This document shows, in pieces, positions 1 to 8,067 of a stretch of 24,430 nucleotides of DNA (positions within the stretch are counted from its first letter, which is position 1; every line of letters begins with the position of its first letter). The notes below the pieces were generated by a model that did no database searches, was not told the DNA's origin, and saw nothing but the letters and a program-made list of their open reading frames with translations. Origin of the DNA: JBMNQS01 sp050944255 (lineage in GTDB: Bacteria > Bacillota > Clostridia > Christensenellales > Maliibacteriaceae). The position numbers and the translations under genes were made by a program. Location: assembly GCA_050944255.1 (NCBI GenBank), contig JBMNQS010000028.1, forward strand, positions 1-24,430, given 5' to 3'.

Positions 1-98
1 AAACCTTGATTATACAGGCTTTCCGGCTTTCAATAATTTATTTTATCATATTTAAGGCGTCTTTAACAGATGCGGCACATGCGGCGGTCAAAAAGTTC

Positions 99-1058
99 TC
101 AGCGCCAGAAATCCGGGTTGCGCCTGTACCACCGGGTGGTCCTTTCAAGGCCCTCTTCAAAGGAAATTTCCGGCCTGAACCCCAGATCATCCCGTATCTT
201 TCGGGTATCCAGCGCATACTTCAGGTCGTGACCCACTCGGTCGTGCACGTACGCTATAAGATCCTGAGAGCAGCCCAGGTACGATAAAATCATGCGCGCC
301 ACGTCAGCGTTGGCGTAGAGCTGCTCCGCTCCGATGTGATAGACTTCCCCGGCGGCGCCATGGCGCATCACCAGATCAATGGCGCGCACGCAGTCGTCCA
401 CGTAAATCCAGTCGCGTATATGTTCCCCCCGGCTGTAGAGGGGCACCCTTTCTCCGCGCAGCGCCCGGGTGATGATCACCGGTATCAGCTTCTCGGGGTA
501 CTGGAACGCCCCGTAATTGTTGGCGCAGCGGACGATGACCGCGTCCAGGCGATAGGTGCGGCAGTAGGCCAGCACCAGGTGGTCGGCGGCGGCCTTGCTG
601 GCCGAATACGGGCTGGAGGGACGCAGCGGCGAGTCCTCGGTGAACTTTTCATCCGCATCCAGCGGCAGGTCGCCGTACACCTCGTCGGTGGAAATCTGCA
701 CGAAACGGCACGCGTGCGCCTTCACCGCGTCCAGCAGCACCTGCACGCCCAATACGTTGGTGCGGACAAAATCCGAAGCGTTGGCGATACTGCGGTCCAC
801 ATGGCTCTCGGCGGCAAAGTTCACCACGATATCCGGCCTGTGGTCTTGAAAAATGTCCTTCACAAGGGCGGTATCGGCAATATCGCCGTGGATGAAGCAC
901 AGCTTTCCCTCCCCAACGGCTTCCGCCAACGTCTCATAGCGGCCGGCGTAGGTGAGTTTATCCAAACAGACCAGGCTGTCCCCCGGATGCTTGCGCATCT
1001 GATGGAATATGAAATTACTGCCGATAAAGCCGGCGCCGCCGGTAACGAGTATGTGCAT
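99..1058 (-). CDS. rfbB: dTDP-glucose 4,6-dehydratase
   Basis: This enzyme would convert dTDP-glucose to dTDP-4-keto-6-deoxyglucose, the second step of dTDP-rhamnose and related nucleotide-sugar synthesis, in the cytosol. The 319-residue protein opens with the NAD-binding loop TGGAGFIG. The extended-SDR active site follows as STDEVYGDLP, and the YSASK motif supplies the Tyr-x3-Lys pair; a nucleotide-sugar region (NNYGAFQYPEKLIP) comes after. The chosen start is the ATG giving MHILVTGG, because GGAGG lies 8 bases upstream. An in-frame ATG 15 bases earlier would place that ribosome site inside the gene. The protein is slightly short for RfbB (usually about 330-360 aa) but has all core motifs. 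No other rhamnose genes are in view, so the pathway is inferred. It is divergent from pyrC. A related SDR epimerase/dehydratase is the main alternative. Confidence 0.9.
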   Translation of the reverse strand: MHILVTGGAGFIGSNFIFHQMRKHPGDSLVCLDKLTYAGRYETLAEAVGEGKLCFIHGDIADTALVKDIFQDHRPDIVVNFAAESHVDRSIANASDFVRTNVLGVQVLLDAVKAHACRFVQISTDEVYGDLPLDADEKFTEDSPLRPSSPYSASKAAADHLVLAYCRTYRLDAVIVRCANNYGAFQYPEKLIPVIITRALRGERVPLYSRGEHIRDWIYVDDCVRAIDLVMRHGAAGEVYHIGAEQLYANADVARMILSYLGCSQDLIAYVHDRVGHDLKYALDTRKIRDDLGFRPEISFEEGLERTTRWYRRNPDFWR

Positions 1059-1087
1059 AAAACAGCCTCCCATGCAATCCTACGCCA

Positions 1088-1116
1088 ATTATAGTATAGA
1101 CGCGCCGCCTTCACAA
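1088..1116 (-). promoter_or_regulatory. Promoter for the dTDP-glucose dehydratase gene
   Basis: On the minus strand a perfect -10 TATAAT (1093-1088) is preceded by 17 bases and a -35-like TTGTGA (1116-1111). It lies about 30 bases upstream of the start codon and is back-to-back with the pyrC promoter. Confidence 0.6.
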
Positions 1117-1158
1117 CAAACCATCGTTACGTATTGGGATTTTGTCCGGTTAAAAGTA

Positions 1159-1187
1159 TTGACCGCCCCTTCATTAAAGTCTATAAT
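1159..1187 (+). promoter_or_regulatory. Sigma-A promoter of the pyr operon
   Basis: TTGACC (1159-1164), a 17-base spacer and TATAAT (1182-1187) match the vegetative consensus almost perfectly. Transcription would start near 1194, leaving a leader of only about 40 bases before pyrC. That leaves no room for a PyrR-type or other long attenuator, so regulation, if any, must act at or before initiation, or by start-site choice. The last point is inference. Confidence 0.8.
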
Positions 1188-1235
1188 ACAATACAATCAA
1201 GATGCAATTACAAAGGCTTTCAAGAGGAGGAACCG

Positions 1236-2525
1236 ATGCGCCGGTTGTTTAAAAATGCGATGCTCTATCAAAACGGCGGCTTCAGCCAGTTGGATATCGT
1301 CACCGAAGACGGCCGCATTGCCTCCATCGCGCCTCACATCGATCCTCAAAGCGCCGACAAAGTTTTTGATTTAACCGATAAGCATATCGTCCCGGGTCTC
1401 GCAGACGTTCACGTGCATCTGCGTCAGCCGGGTTTTTCTTATAAGGAAACCATTTTCACCGGCACCAGAGCGGCGGCCAGGGGCGGCTTCACCTGCGTGT
1501 GCTCCATGCCCAATTTATCGCCTGCTCCCGACACGCCGGAGCATCTGATGGCCCAGGCGGCGCTGATCAAGCAGGACGCCGTCATCGACGTGCGTCCCAT
1601 GGCCACCATCACCATGGGCGGCATGGGCGAGGGGCGCCTGGTGGACTTTGGCGCTCTCAAAAGCATGGCCGTGGCCTTCTCCGACGACGGCAAGGGCGTC
1701 CAGCGGCAGGAGCAGATGCTTAAGGCCATGCTGGAGGTCAAAGAGACCGGCCGGCTCATCGCCGCCCACTGCGAGGACGATCTTTTGGTGCGCGGCGGCA
1801 TCATCCACGACGGCGTCTACGCCCGCGAACATCATTTGCCTGGTATTTCTTCGGAAAGCGAATGGAAGCCGATTCTTCGCGACATCGCGCTGGTGCAGGA
1901 GACCGGCTGCCCGTACCACGTGTGCCACGTATCGGCAAAGGAGAGCGTCACGCTGATCCGCCAGGCCAAGAGCCTGGGGCTTGACATCACCTGCGAGACG
2001 GCGCCGCACTATCTGTGCTTCACGGACGAAATGCTGGAGGACGACGGGCGCTACAAGATGAATCCGCCCATTCGCGCCTACGAGGATCAGCAGGCGCTGG
2101 TCGCCGCCGTGGCCGACGGCACCATCGATATGCTGGCCACCGACCACGCCCCCCATTCCGCCGAGGAAAAAACGGGCGGGCTACGGCATAGCCTCAATGG
2201 CATCGTGGGTTTGGAAACGGCCTTCGGGGCATACTATTCCCGCCTGGTCAGGACCGGCCTGATGGATCTGCCCGCGCTGATCGACTGCATCTGCATTGCG
2301 CCCAGAAAGCGCTTCAGCCTGGGCGGCGGCGTCATCCGCGAGGGCGTGAAGGCGGATTTCTGCGTGCTGGATACGCACAAGCAATGGACCGTCAACCCGG
2401 ACGATTTTCTGTCCATGGGCAAAAGCACCCCCTTTGCCGGAAAGACGCTTTGGGGCGACAACATCATGACCGTCTACCAGGATAACATCCTCTGGCAGGC
2501 GCAGGAGGTCAGGGAACTGCCATGA
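1236..2525 (+). CDS. pyrC: Dihydroorotase (class I)
   Basis: Cyclises N-carbamoyl-aspartate to dihydroorotate, the third step of UMP synthesis. The 429-residue amidohydrolase shows the metal-binding HVHLRQPG motif (His59, His61), GFTCVCSMPN, AHCEDD, CHVSAKES and the late ATDHAPHS motif with the catalytic Asp. The start is the ATG giving MRRLFKNAM, with AGAGGAGG 5 bases upstream; the frame stays open for 34 codons before it, but that stretch covers the promoter. It is the first gene of the pyr operon and its TGA overlaps the pyrK ATG in an ATGA junction, implying translational coupling. The length and motif set fit the class I (Bacillus-type PyrC) enzymes rather than the short E. coli type. 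Confidence 0.95.
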   Translation: MRRLFKNAMLYQNGGFSQLDIVTEDGRIASIAPHIDPQSADKVFDLTDKHIVPGLADVHVHLRQPGFSYKETIFTGTRAAARGGFTCVCSMPNLSPAPDTPEHLMAQAALIKQDAVIDVRPMATITMGGMGEGRLVDFGALKSMAVAFSDDGKGVQRQEQMLKAMLEVKETGRLIAAHCEDDLLVRGGIIHDGVYAREHHLPGISSESEWKPILRDIALVQETGCPYHVCHVSAKESVTLIRQAKSLGLDITCETAPHYLCFTDEMLEDDGRYKMNPPIRAYEDQQALVAAVADGTIDMLATDHAPHSAEEKTGGLRHSLNGIVGLETAFGAYYSRLVRTGLMDLPALIDCICIAPRKRFSLGGGVIREGVKADFCVLDTHKQWTVNPDDFLSMGKSTPFAGKTLWGDNIMTVYQDNILWQAQEVRELP

Positions 2526-3259
2526 AGCAGGGATTCTACCAGATCAGGGAAAATGAAAAAATCGCCCGGGACATCTTCCGTATGGTAGTGGAGGGCGACA
2601 CATCGGGGATCACCGCACCGGGACAGTTTGTCAATATCAAAATTGACGGACTTTTTTTAAGAAGGCCCCTTTCCGTCTGCGACTGGGACCCGGAGCGTAT
2701 CACGCTGATCTATAAGGTGGTGGGTCAGGGCACCAAAAAACTGCGGCAGATGGAAAAGGGCGACGCGCTTCATATGCTGACGGGGCTTGGCAACGGCTAC
2801 AAGCTGGACGCCGCCATGGAGCGCCCGCTGATCATCGGCGGCGGCGTGGGTATCCCTCCCCTGTACGCGCTGGCCCGCGCGCTGCTGCAAAAGGGGCTGA
2901 TCCCTTCCGTCGTGCTGGGCTACAACTGCGCAGAGGACGCGTTTCTCATTGAGGACTTCCGGAAACTGGGCGCAAATGTGCATACCGCCTGCGTCGACGG
3001 CAGCTTCGGTGTCAGTGGGTTTGTCACCGACGTCCTGGATCGGATCAACCCGCCTGCCGATTACTACTTCGCCTGCGGTCCCGAGCCGATGCTCAAAGCG
3101 GTGTACGACGCCGTGGACGCCCCCGGCCAATTGAGCTTTGAGGAGCGGATGGGCTGCGGGTTCGGCGCGTGCATGGGCTGCACTTGCAAAGCCAAGTACG
3201 GCTACAAGCGGATCTGCTATGACGGGCCGGTTTTAATGAAGGAAGAAATCATCTGGTGA
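2522..3259 (+). CDS. pyrK: Dihydroorotate dehydrogenase B, electron transfer subunit
   Basis: PyrK passes electrons from the class 1B PyrD flavin through a [2Fe-2S] cluster and FAD to NAD+. The 245-residue protein has a ferredoxin-reductase-like FAD domain (RRPLSVCDWD), a nucleotide-binding loop GGGVGIPPLYALA, and a C-terminal cluster motif with Cys212, Cys217, Cys220 and Cys232, the spacing C-x4-C-x2-C-x11-C expected of PyrK. The start overlaps the pyrC stop by 4 bases; AGGAGGT lies 12 bases upstream, inside pyrC. It is followed by pyrD, its obligate partner, after 82 bases that hold a short GC-rich inverted repeat (3268-3282). Confidence 0.95.
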   Translation: MKQGFYQIRENEKIARDIFRMVVEGDTSGITAPGQFVNIKIDGLFLRRPLSVCDWDPERITLIYKVVGQGTKKLRQMEKGDALHMLTGLGNGYKLDAAMERPLIIGGGVGIPPLYALARALLQKGLIPSVVLGYNCAEDAFLIEDFRKLGANVHTACVDGSFGVSGFVTDVLDRINPPADYYFACGPEPMLKAVYDAVDAPGQLSFEERMGCGFGACMGCTCKAKYGYKRICYDGPVLMKEEIIW

Positions 3260-3341
3260 CCGGATACCCGCGCGCCGCGCGGCCGGCCCCAAAGCATCCG
3301 GGAAAACCCCCTATGATTCTCCTTTGGAAGGGAAGTGCGCC

Positions 3342-4253
3342 ATGACAGACATGAAAGTCAATTTAAGCGGCCTTGAGCTGGACAATCCGGTGATCCCCGC
3401 CAGCGGCACCTTCGGCTACGGGGCGGAGTTCAAGGACCTCTACGATATCAACATGCTGGGCAGCTTCGTCTTTAAGGGTACCACACGGCAGGAGCGTTTC
3501 GGCAACGAAACGCCGCGCATCGCCGAAGCCCCCTGCGGCATGATCAACGCCGTGGGCCTGCAGAATCCGGGGATCGACCATGTGGTCTCCCGGGAACTGA
3601 AGCATTTGTCCACGTTCTACCACAAGCCGGTGATCGCCAATATCAGCGGCTTTTCCGTAGACGAATTCGTAGAGTGCTGCGAAAAGATCGACGCGGCGGA
3701 GCAGGTGGGGCTCATCGAGGTGAACATCAGCTGTCCTAACGTGCACGGCGGCGGCATGACCTTCGGCACCGACGCTGCGGCCGCGGCGCAGGTGACCCGC
3801 GCGGTAAAGGCCGTCACCAAAAAGCCCGTTTACATCAAGCTGACGCCCAACGTCACCGACATTGTGGAGGTAGCCCAATCCTGCCGGGACGCCGGCGCCG
3901 ACGGCATCAGCCTGATCAATACACTTTTGGCCATGCGCATCGACATCAAGGCCAGGCGGCCCGTTCTGGCCAATACCATGGGCGGCCTGTCGGGCCCGGC
4001 CATTTTCCCGGTGGCGCTCCGGATGGTGTATCAGGTGCGCAGGCACGTGGATATTCCCATCATGGGCATGGGCGGTATCTCCTGCGCCAGGGACGTCATC
4101 GAGATGATGATGGCCGGCGCCACCGCGGTGCAGGTGGGCGCGGCAAACCTCATCGACCCCTATGCCTGCAAAAACATCATCGGGGAACTGCCCCAGGTGA
4201 TGCGGGAATTGGGCATCCAAAAACTTTCCGATATTATTGGAATCTGCAAGTAA
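3342..4253 (+). CDS. pyrD: Dihydroorotate dehydrogenase B, catalytic subunit (class 1B)
   Basis: Oxidises dihydroorotate to orotate with FMN, passing electrons to PyrK. The 303-residue TIM barrel has VIPASGTFGYG near the N-terminus, the substrate loop NAVGLQNPG, the active-site NISCPNV with Cys131 as catalytic base (Cys is diagnostic of class 1, Ser of class 2), INTLLAM, and the phosphate-binding GGLSGPA and GMGGI. The chosen ATG (MTDMKVNL) has GAAGGGA 7 bases upstream. A TTG at 3324 in frame would overlap that ribosome site, and an ATG at 3351 is a second option. It lies directly between pyrK and pyrF. Confidence 0.95.
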   Translation: MTDMKVNLSGLELDNPVIPASGTFGYGAEFKDLYDINMLGSFVFKGTTRQERFGNETPRIAEAPCGMINAVGLQNPGIDHVVSRELKHLSTFYHKPVIANISGFSVDEFVECCEKIDAAEQVGLIEVNISCPNVHGGGMTFGTDAAAAAQVTRAVKAVTKKPVYIKLTPNVTDIVEVAQSCRDAGADGISLINTLLAMRIDIKARRPVLANTMGGLSGPAIFPVALRMVYQVRRHVDIPIMGMGGISCARDVIEMMMAGATAVQVGAANLIDPYACKNIIGELPQVMRELGIQKLSDIIGICK

Positions 4254-4263
4254 GGAGGACACA

Positions 4264-4962
4264 ATGGCTAAAGACGTAATCATCGCGCTGGATTTCCCTT
4301 CGGCGAAGGACGTTTTTTCCTTCCTGGATAAGTTCACCGCCGAGAAGCCCTTCGTAAAGATCGGCATGGAGCTCTTCTACGCGGAAGGACCGGACATCGT
4401 AAAAAAAATCAAGGCGCGGGGCCACCGCATCTTTCTGGACCTGAAGCTGCACGACATCCCCAACACGGTAAATCGCGCCATGACACGCCTTTCGGCGCTT
4501 GATGTGGACATGACCAACGTGCACGCGGCGGGTACCATCGATATGATGAGGGCGGCCCTGGAGGGCCTGACCCGCCCCGACGGCACCCGGCCGCTTCTGA
4601 TCGCGGTGACGCAACTGACGTCCACCAGCCAGGAGCGGATGCGGGAGGAACTGCTGATCTCCGCCGCCATGGAGGACACGGTGGCCCACTACGCCGGGAA
4701 CGCCAAGAAGGCAGGGCTGGACGGCGTGGTGTGCTCCCCGTTGGAGGCGTCCCTGGTGAAGGCGGCCTGCGGCGCGGCGTTCATTACCGTCACCCCCGGG
4801 GTGCGCTTTTCAGGCGGCGACGCCGGCGACCAGGCGCGGATCACCACGCCGGGTAAGGCGCGGGAAATCGGTTCGGACTACATCGTGGTGGGCCGGCCCG
4901 TCACCGCCGCGGACGATCCCGTGGAAGCCTATAGGCGCGCCGTGCGCGAGTTTTTAGGATAG
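4264..4962 (+). CDS. pyrF: Orotidine 5'-phosphate decarboxylase
   Basis: Decarboxylates OMP to UMP, the last step of the pathway. The 232-residue barrel carries the catalytic DLKLHDIPNT motif (Asp59, Lys61, Asp64), TNVHAAGT, VTPGVRF and the phosphate-binding end GSDYIVVGRPV, typical of the short bacterial (group I) enzyme. The start ATG follows AAGGAGG (4252-4258), which overlaps the pyrD TAA stop, so an earlier TTG-type start inside pyrD is unlikely. In this operon it precedes pyrE, the reverse of the biochemical order. Confidence 0.95.
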   Translation: MAKDVIIALDFPSAKDVFSFLDKFTAEKPFVKIGMELFYAEGPDIVKKIKARGHRIFLDLKLHDIPNTVNRAMTRLSALDVDMTNVHAAGTIDMMRAALEGLTRPDGTRPLLIAVTQLTSTSQERMREELLISAAMEDTVAHYAGNAKKAGLDGVVCSPLEASLVKAACGAAFITVTPGVRFSGGDAGDQARITTPGKAREIGSDYIVVGRPVTAADDPVEAYRRAVREFLG

Positions 4963-4974
4963 GAGGCGAATTCT

Positions 4975-5607
4975 TTGGAAAAACAGATTGCGCGGGACTT
5001 ACTGTCCATAGGCGCGGTATTCCTTCGCCCGGACGAGCCCTTCACATGGGCCAGCGGCATCAAGAGCCCCATCTACTGCGACAACCGGCTGACGCTCAGC
5101 TACCCCCAGGTGCGCACCCGCATCGAGGAGGGGATCGCCCGGGTGGTCCGCCGCGAATACCCGCAGTGTGAGGCGCTGATGGGCACCAGTACCGCCGGCA
5201 TCGGCCACGCGGCCATTGCGGCGCACATTCTGGAGCTGCCCATGGGCTACGTCCGCTCCTCGGGCAGGAAGGACCACGGCCGCGGTGCGCAGATTGAGGG
5301 CAAGTGCGAGCCGGGCACGAAGGTGGTGGTGGTGGAGGACCTCATCTCCACCGGCGGCAGCGTGCTGGAGGTGGTGGAAATCCTCCGGGAGGCCGGCGCT
5401 CAGGTGCTGGGCATCGCCAGCATCTTCACCTACCAGATGCAAAAGGGCGTCCACCGCCTGGCCGAGGCCGGCGTTAAAAACGTCAGCCTGTCCAACTTCG
5501 ACGCGCTGGTGCAGGTGGCCGCCGACGAGGGCTACATTGCCGCCTCCGATATTGTCCGGCTGAAAAGGTTCAGGGACAACCCGTCGGACGAGAGCTGGAG
5601 GGATTGA
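4975..5607 (+). CDS. pyrE: Orotate phosphoribosyltransferase
   Basis: Joins orotate and PRPP to give OMP. The 210-residue type I phosphoribosyltransferase shows TWASGIKSPIYCDNR near the N-terminus, the flexible-loop RKDHGRGAQIEG with its conserved Lys/His, and the PRPP-binding motif VVVVEDLISTGGS (residues 117-129). The start is a TTG, chosen because AGGAGGCG lies 7 bases upstream and no ATG is near. The pyrF stop is 12 bases upstream and the pyrB start only 3 bases downstream. Confidence 0.95.
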   Translation: MEKQIARDLLSIGAVFLRPDEPFTWASGIKSPIYCDNRLTLSYPQVRTRIEEGIARVVRREYPQCEALMGTSTAGIGHAAIAAHILELPMGYVRSSGRKDHGRGAQIEGKCEPGTKVVVVEDLISTGGSVLEVVEILREAGAQVLGIASIFTYQMQKGVHRLAEAGVKNVSLSNFDALVQVAADEGYIAASDIVRLKRFRDNPSDESWRD

Positions 5608-5610
5608 CCG

Positions 5611-6522
5611 ATGAGGCATTTAAACGACATCATGGACCTGTCACAGCAGGAGATACTGGAACTTTTGGCGGATGCCGAGGACATTGCCGCCCGCCCGGAG
5701 AAGTATGTCAAGGACTGCCGCGGCAAAAAGCTGGCCACGCTGTTTTTCGAGCCCAGCACCCGTACCCGGCTGAGCTTTGAGGCGGCCATGCTGGAGTTGG
5801 GCGGCAGCGTCATAGGCTTTTCCGAGGCCGGTTCCTCCTCCTCGGCAAAGGGCGAAAGCGTGTCCGACACGGTGCAGACCGTCAGCTATTACGCCGACAT
5901 CATCGCCATGCGCCATCCCAAGGAGGGCGCCCCGTTTCTCGCTTCGCGCAAGTCCCGGGTGCCCGTCATCAACGCCGGCGACGGCGGACACAGCCATCCC
6001 ACCCAGACGCTGGCGGACCTCCTGACCATCCACCGGGAAAAAGGCCGGCTGACCGATCTGACCGTGGGCGTATGCGGCGATCTCAAATTCGGCCGCACGG
6101 TCCACTCGCTGATCAGCACTCTGGCAAGGTATGAAAGCATCCGCCTGGTGCTGATCTCCCCGGAGGAGCTGCAGGTGCCCGATTACATCCGCGAGGGCGT
6201 CATCAACCGGCGCCGCATGCCCTGCCGGATAGCCACACGCATGGAAGAGGTGCTGGGCGAACTGGATATCCTGTACATGACCCGCGTGCAGCGGGAGCGG
6301 TTCTTCAACGAGGCGGACTACATCCGCCTGAAGGACAGCTTTATACTGGACACCGATAAGATGAAGCTGGCCAAAAGCGACATGTCGGTGCTGCATCCGC
6401 TGCCGCGCGTCAACGAGATCTCCGTGAAGGTGGACGATGATCCAAGGGCCTGCTATTTCAAGCAGGTGGAAAACGGGAAATTTGTCCGCATGGCCCTGAT
6501 ACGCAAACTGCTGGAGGTATAA
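5611..6522 (+). CDS. pyrB: Aspartate carbamoyltransferase, catalytic chain
   Basis: Makes N-carbamoyl-aspartate from carbamoyl phosphate and aspartate, the committed step of the pathway. The 303-residue chain has the carbamoyl-phosphate motif FFEPSTRTRLSFE (STRTR at 49-53), the mobile-loop Lys80 in SSSSAKGES, GDGGHSHPTQTLADL, the Asp-binding region TRVQRERF and the C-terminal HPLPR. The partner regulatory chain, pyrI, starts 6 bases downstream, so an E. coli-like c6r6 holoenzyme under nucleotide control is likely (inference from family knowledge). Confidence 0.95.
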   Translation: MRHLNDIMDLSQQEILELLADAEDIAARPEKYVKDCRGKKLATLFFEPSTRTRLSFEAAMLELGGSVIGFSEAGSSSSAKGESVSDTVQTVSYYADIIAMRHPKEGAPFLASRKSRVPVINAGDGGHSHPTQTLADLLTIHREKGRLTDLTVGVCGDLKFGRTVHSLISTLARYESIRLVLISPEELQVPDYIREGVINRRRMPCRIATRMEEVLGELDILYMTRVQRERFFNEADYIRLKDSFILDTDKMKLAKSDMSVLHPLPRVNEISVKVDDDPRACYFKQVENGKFVRMALIRKLLEV

Positions 6523-6528
6523 TAGCCT

Positions 6529-6948
6529 ATGAACGTTGACGGAATCAAAAGCGGCATCGTGCTGGACCATATACAGGCCGGGCGCAGCATGCAGATATAC
6601 CAGTACCTTCATCTGGACGAGCTGGACTGCAGCATCGCCATCATCAAGAACGTCAGAAGCACGAAAATGGGCAGGAAGGACATCATCAAAATCGACGCGG
6701 AGATGGATATCAATCTGGACGTATTAGGCTACATCGACCCCAACATCACCGTCAATATCGTCCGCGATTATATGATCGTGGATAAAAAGCACCTGGCACT
6801 GCCCAAAAAACTCAAAGGCGTCATCAGGTGCAAGAACCCGCGCTGCATCACCTCCACCGAACAGGAGATTGAACACGAATTCTACCTGTCCGACGAGAAA
6901 AAACAAGCCTACCGCTGCAATTACTGCGAGGCGTCCTATAAGCAGTAG
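6529..6948 (+). CDS. pyrI: Aspartate carbamoyltransferase, regulatory chain
   Basis: PyrI binds nucleotide effectors (CTP/UTP inhibit and ATP activates in the E. coli enzyme) and contacts PyrB through a structural zinc site. The 139-residue protein has an N-terminal effector-binding domain (MNVDGIKSGIVLDHIQAG) and a zinc domain with Cys101, Cys106, Cys130 and Cys133 (C-x4-C and C-x2-C). It is slightly shorter than E. coli PyrI (153 aa), mainly at the N-terminus. GGAGGT lies 11 bases upstream, within the pyrB end. Last gene of the operon. Confidence 0.95.
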   Translation: MNVDGIKSGIVLDHIQAGRSMQIYQYLHLDELDCSIAIIKNVRSTKMGRKDIIKIDAEMDINLDVLGYIDPNITVNIVRDYMIVDKKHLALPKKLKGVIRCKNPRCITSTEQEIEHEFYLSDEKKQAYRCNYCEASYKQ

Positions 6949-6973
6949 CGCCGCGGCGTGATTTTGGGATAAG

Positions 6974-7011
6974 CCAAAGGGGGGATTCTTTGAAAAGAAT
7001 CCCCCCTTTGG
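6974..7011 (+). terminator. 38-base hairpin after pyrI
   Basis: A perfect inverted repeat gives a 17-bp stem (6974-6990 with 6995-7011) and a 4-base loop 25 bases after the pyrI stop. It contains six consecutive G:C pairs. There is no U-run after it on either strand, so it may be a transcript-stabilising 3' hairpin or a Rho-type boundary rather than a classic terminator. The following 120 bases show no gene, only a direct repeat of AACCGCAG near 7090-7115. Confidence 0.55.
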
Positions 7012-7130
7012 AAACCCCCAAGAAACTTTATTTCGCTTCGCGGGAATAGGATTTTATTTTTTCAGTTTATGAATGGGTTGTCGGCGCAAAACCAACCGCA
7101 GCAATTTGTAAAAACCGCAGGGCTTTATTT

Positions 7131-7718
7131 TTACGCCTTTAAATACCCCTTGGCAATGGAGTCCTTCACAATATGCTCCACAAACGGCCACAGGGCGGGC
7201 GCGCCCTCCTTCACCATGGCCATGCGGCGGTAAACCTTGTCGCTGGTGACGCTGCCCAGCTTCCACGTATGGCCTTTCGTCAGGTAATTGTTCAAAAACG
7301 GCTGGATGCGGTCCATGGCTGCGGCATAGCGGGCATCCGGCGTTTCCATCAGGTCAAACTCCTCCCACAGGCTGCGGATTTCCCTCCCCTGGTCTTGCGG
7401 CAGCATGCCGAACAAGCGGTCTGCGGCCAGCTCTTCGCGCTCCTGCTTGCTCCGGCCCGCCTCTTCGTCATAGGCGAACGTATCGCCGGCGTAAATTTCC
7501 ACAAGATCGTGCACCAGCGCCATCTTCAGCACCCGGCAGATATCCACGTCGTCCTGGGCATACTCATACAGCACCATGGCCATCAGCGCCAGGTGCCACG
7601 AATGCTCCGCGTCGTTCTCCCGCCTGGAACCGTCCGCCAGCAGGCTCTGGCGCAGAACACCCTTCATCTTGTCCACTTCCGCCAAAAATTCCAGTTGCTG
7701 TTTCAGCCTGTCCTCCAA
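7131..7718 (-). CDS. HD-domain hydrolase (YfbR/5'-deoxynucleotidase-like)
   Basis: A 195-residue HD-superfamily metal-dependent phosphohydrolase. Visible ligands are His39 (ENDAEHSWHLAL), His70-Asp71 (ALVHDLVEIYAGD) and a later acidic/basic stretch. The layout matches HD_3 proteins such as the YfbR deoxynucleotidases, but the substrate cannot be read from sequence. The start taken is a TTG with AAGGAGG 8 bases upstream, giving MEDRLKQQLEFL, which fits the family N-terminus. An ATG 21 bases earlier overlaps the previous gene's stop and contains that ribosome site. Third gene of a minus-strand operon behind the DUF1576 protein and a 111-aa protein. A role in nucleotide housekeeping is inference. 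Confidence 0.8.
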   Translation of the reverse strand: MEDRLKQQLEFLAEVDKMKGVLRQSLLADGSRRENDAEHSWHLALMAMVLYEYAQDDVDICRVLKMALVHDLVEIYAGDTFAYDEEAGRSKQEREELAADRLFGMLPQDQGREIRSLWEEFDLMETPDARYAAAMDRIQPFLNNYLTKGHTWKLGSVTSDKVYRRMAMVKEGAPALWPFVEHIVKDSIAKGYLKA

Positions 7719-7731
7719 AAACAAAGCCTCC

Positions 7732-8067
7732 TTATGCATCTTTCCGGCGGCCCGTGATCACAAGTTCCCGCCCGTCGTAGTCTACCTTCGCCTCATCGAG
7801 CATCATGCCCAAAAGGGACGGCTCCACCGGATTTTTCGAATCATAGTCTATCCGCCAGTAGGGCTCTATCTCGCGCTGCCTGTCAATGGACAGGCAGTCG
7901 GACAATTCCTTGAGCTTTTCCTCCGGCAGTTCTGTAATCTGGGTGCGCAGCGTAAACAAATAATCGGCCTGCCCCTTTTCAATATCCACATGAAAGTCCT
8001 CGCCGCCCAAACTGTGCGTCAGAAGAAGCACGGCGTTGACAACCTGTACGATTTTTTCAAGTTTCAT
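7732..8067 (-). CDS. Conserved-looking hypothetical protein, 111 aa
   Basis: I do not recognise this family. The protein is small, soluble and acidic with a short helical N-terminus (KLEKIVQVVNAVLLL), a central helix rich in Glu/Lys (TELPEEKLKELSD) and a C-terminal beta-like segment ending GRELVITGRRK. It has no Cys and no membrane segment. That it is real is supported by a strong AGGAGGGGAG site before the ATG, an 11-base overlap of its start with the end of the DUF1576 gene, and a 13-base gap to the HD hydrolase start. The tight coupling on both sides suggests it works with one of them; which one is unknown. Confidence 0.75.
   Translation of the reverse strand: MKLEKIVQVVNAVLLLTHSLGGEDFHVDIEKGQADYLFTLRTQITELPEEKLKELSDCLSIDRQREIEPYWRIDYDSKNPVEPSLLGMMLDEAKVDYDGRELVITGRRKDA

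Noticed and set aside
336..1094. A 252-codon plus-strand open frame opposite the dTDP-glucose dehydratase
   Set aside because: Antisense shadow of a clear enzyme gene, with no start signal or recognisable motif.
3268..3282. GC-rich inverted repeat CCGCGCG/CGCGCGG between pyrK and pyrD
   Set aside because: Only about 5 pairs can form after allowing a loop, there is no T-run, and it lies inside an operon; too weak to call.
3363..4367. A 334-codon open frame on the minus strand opposite pyrD and pyrF
   Set aside because: It is a mirror of GC-rich coding sequence: His/Gly/Ala-rich, no ribosome site, and fully covered by well-identified pyr genes.
5641..6612. A 323-codon minus-strand open frame opposite pyrB
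   Set aside because: Same shadow pattern with low-complexity His/Gln/Ala composition; pyrB is certain.
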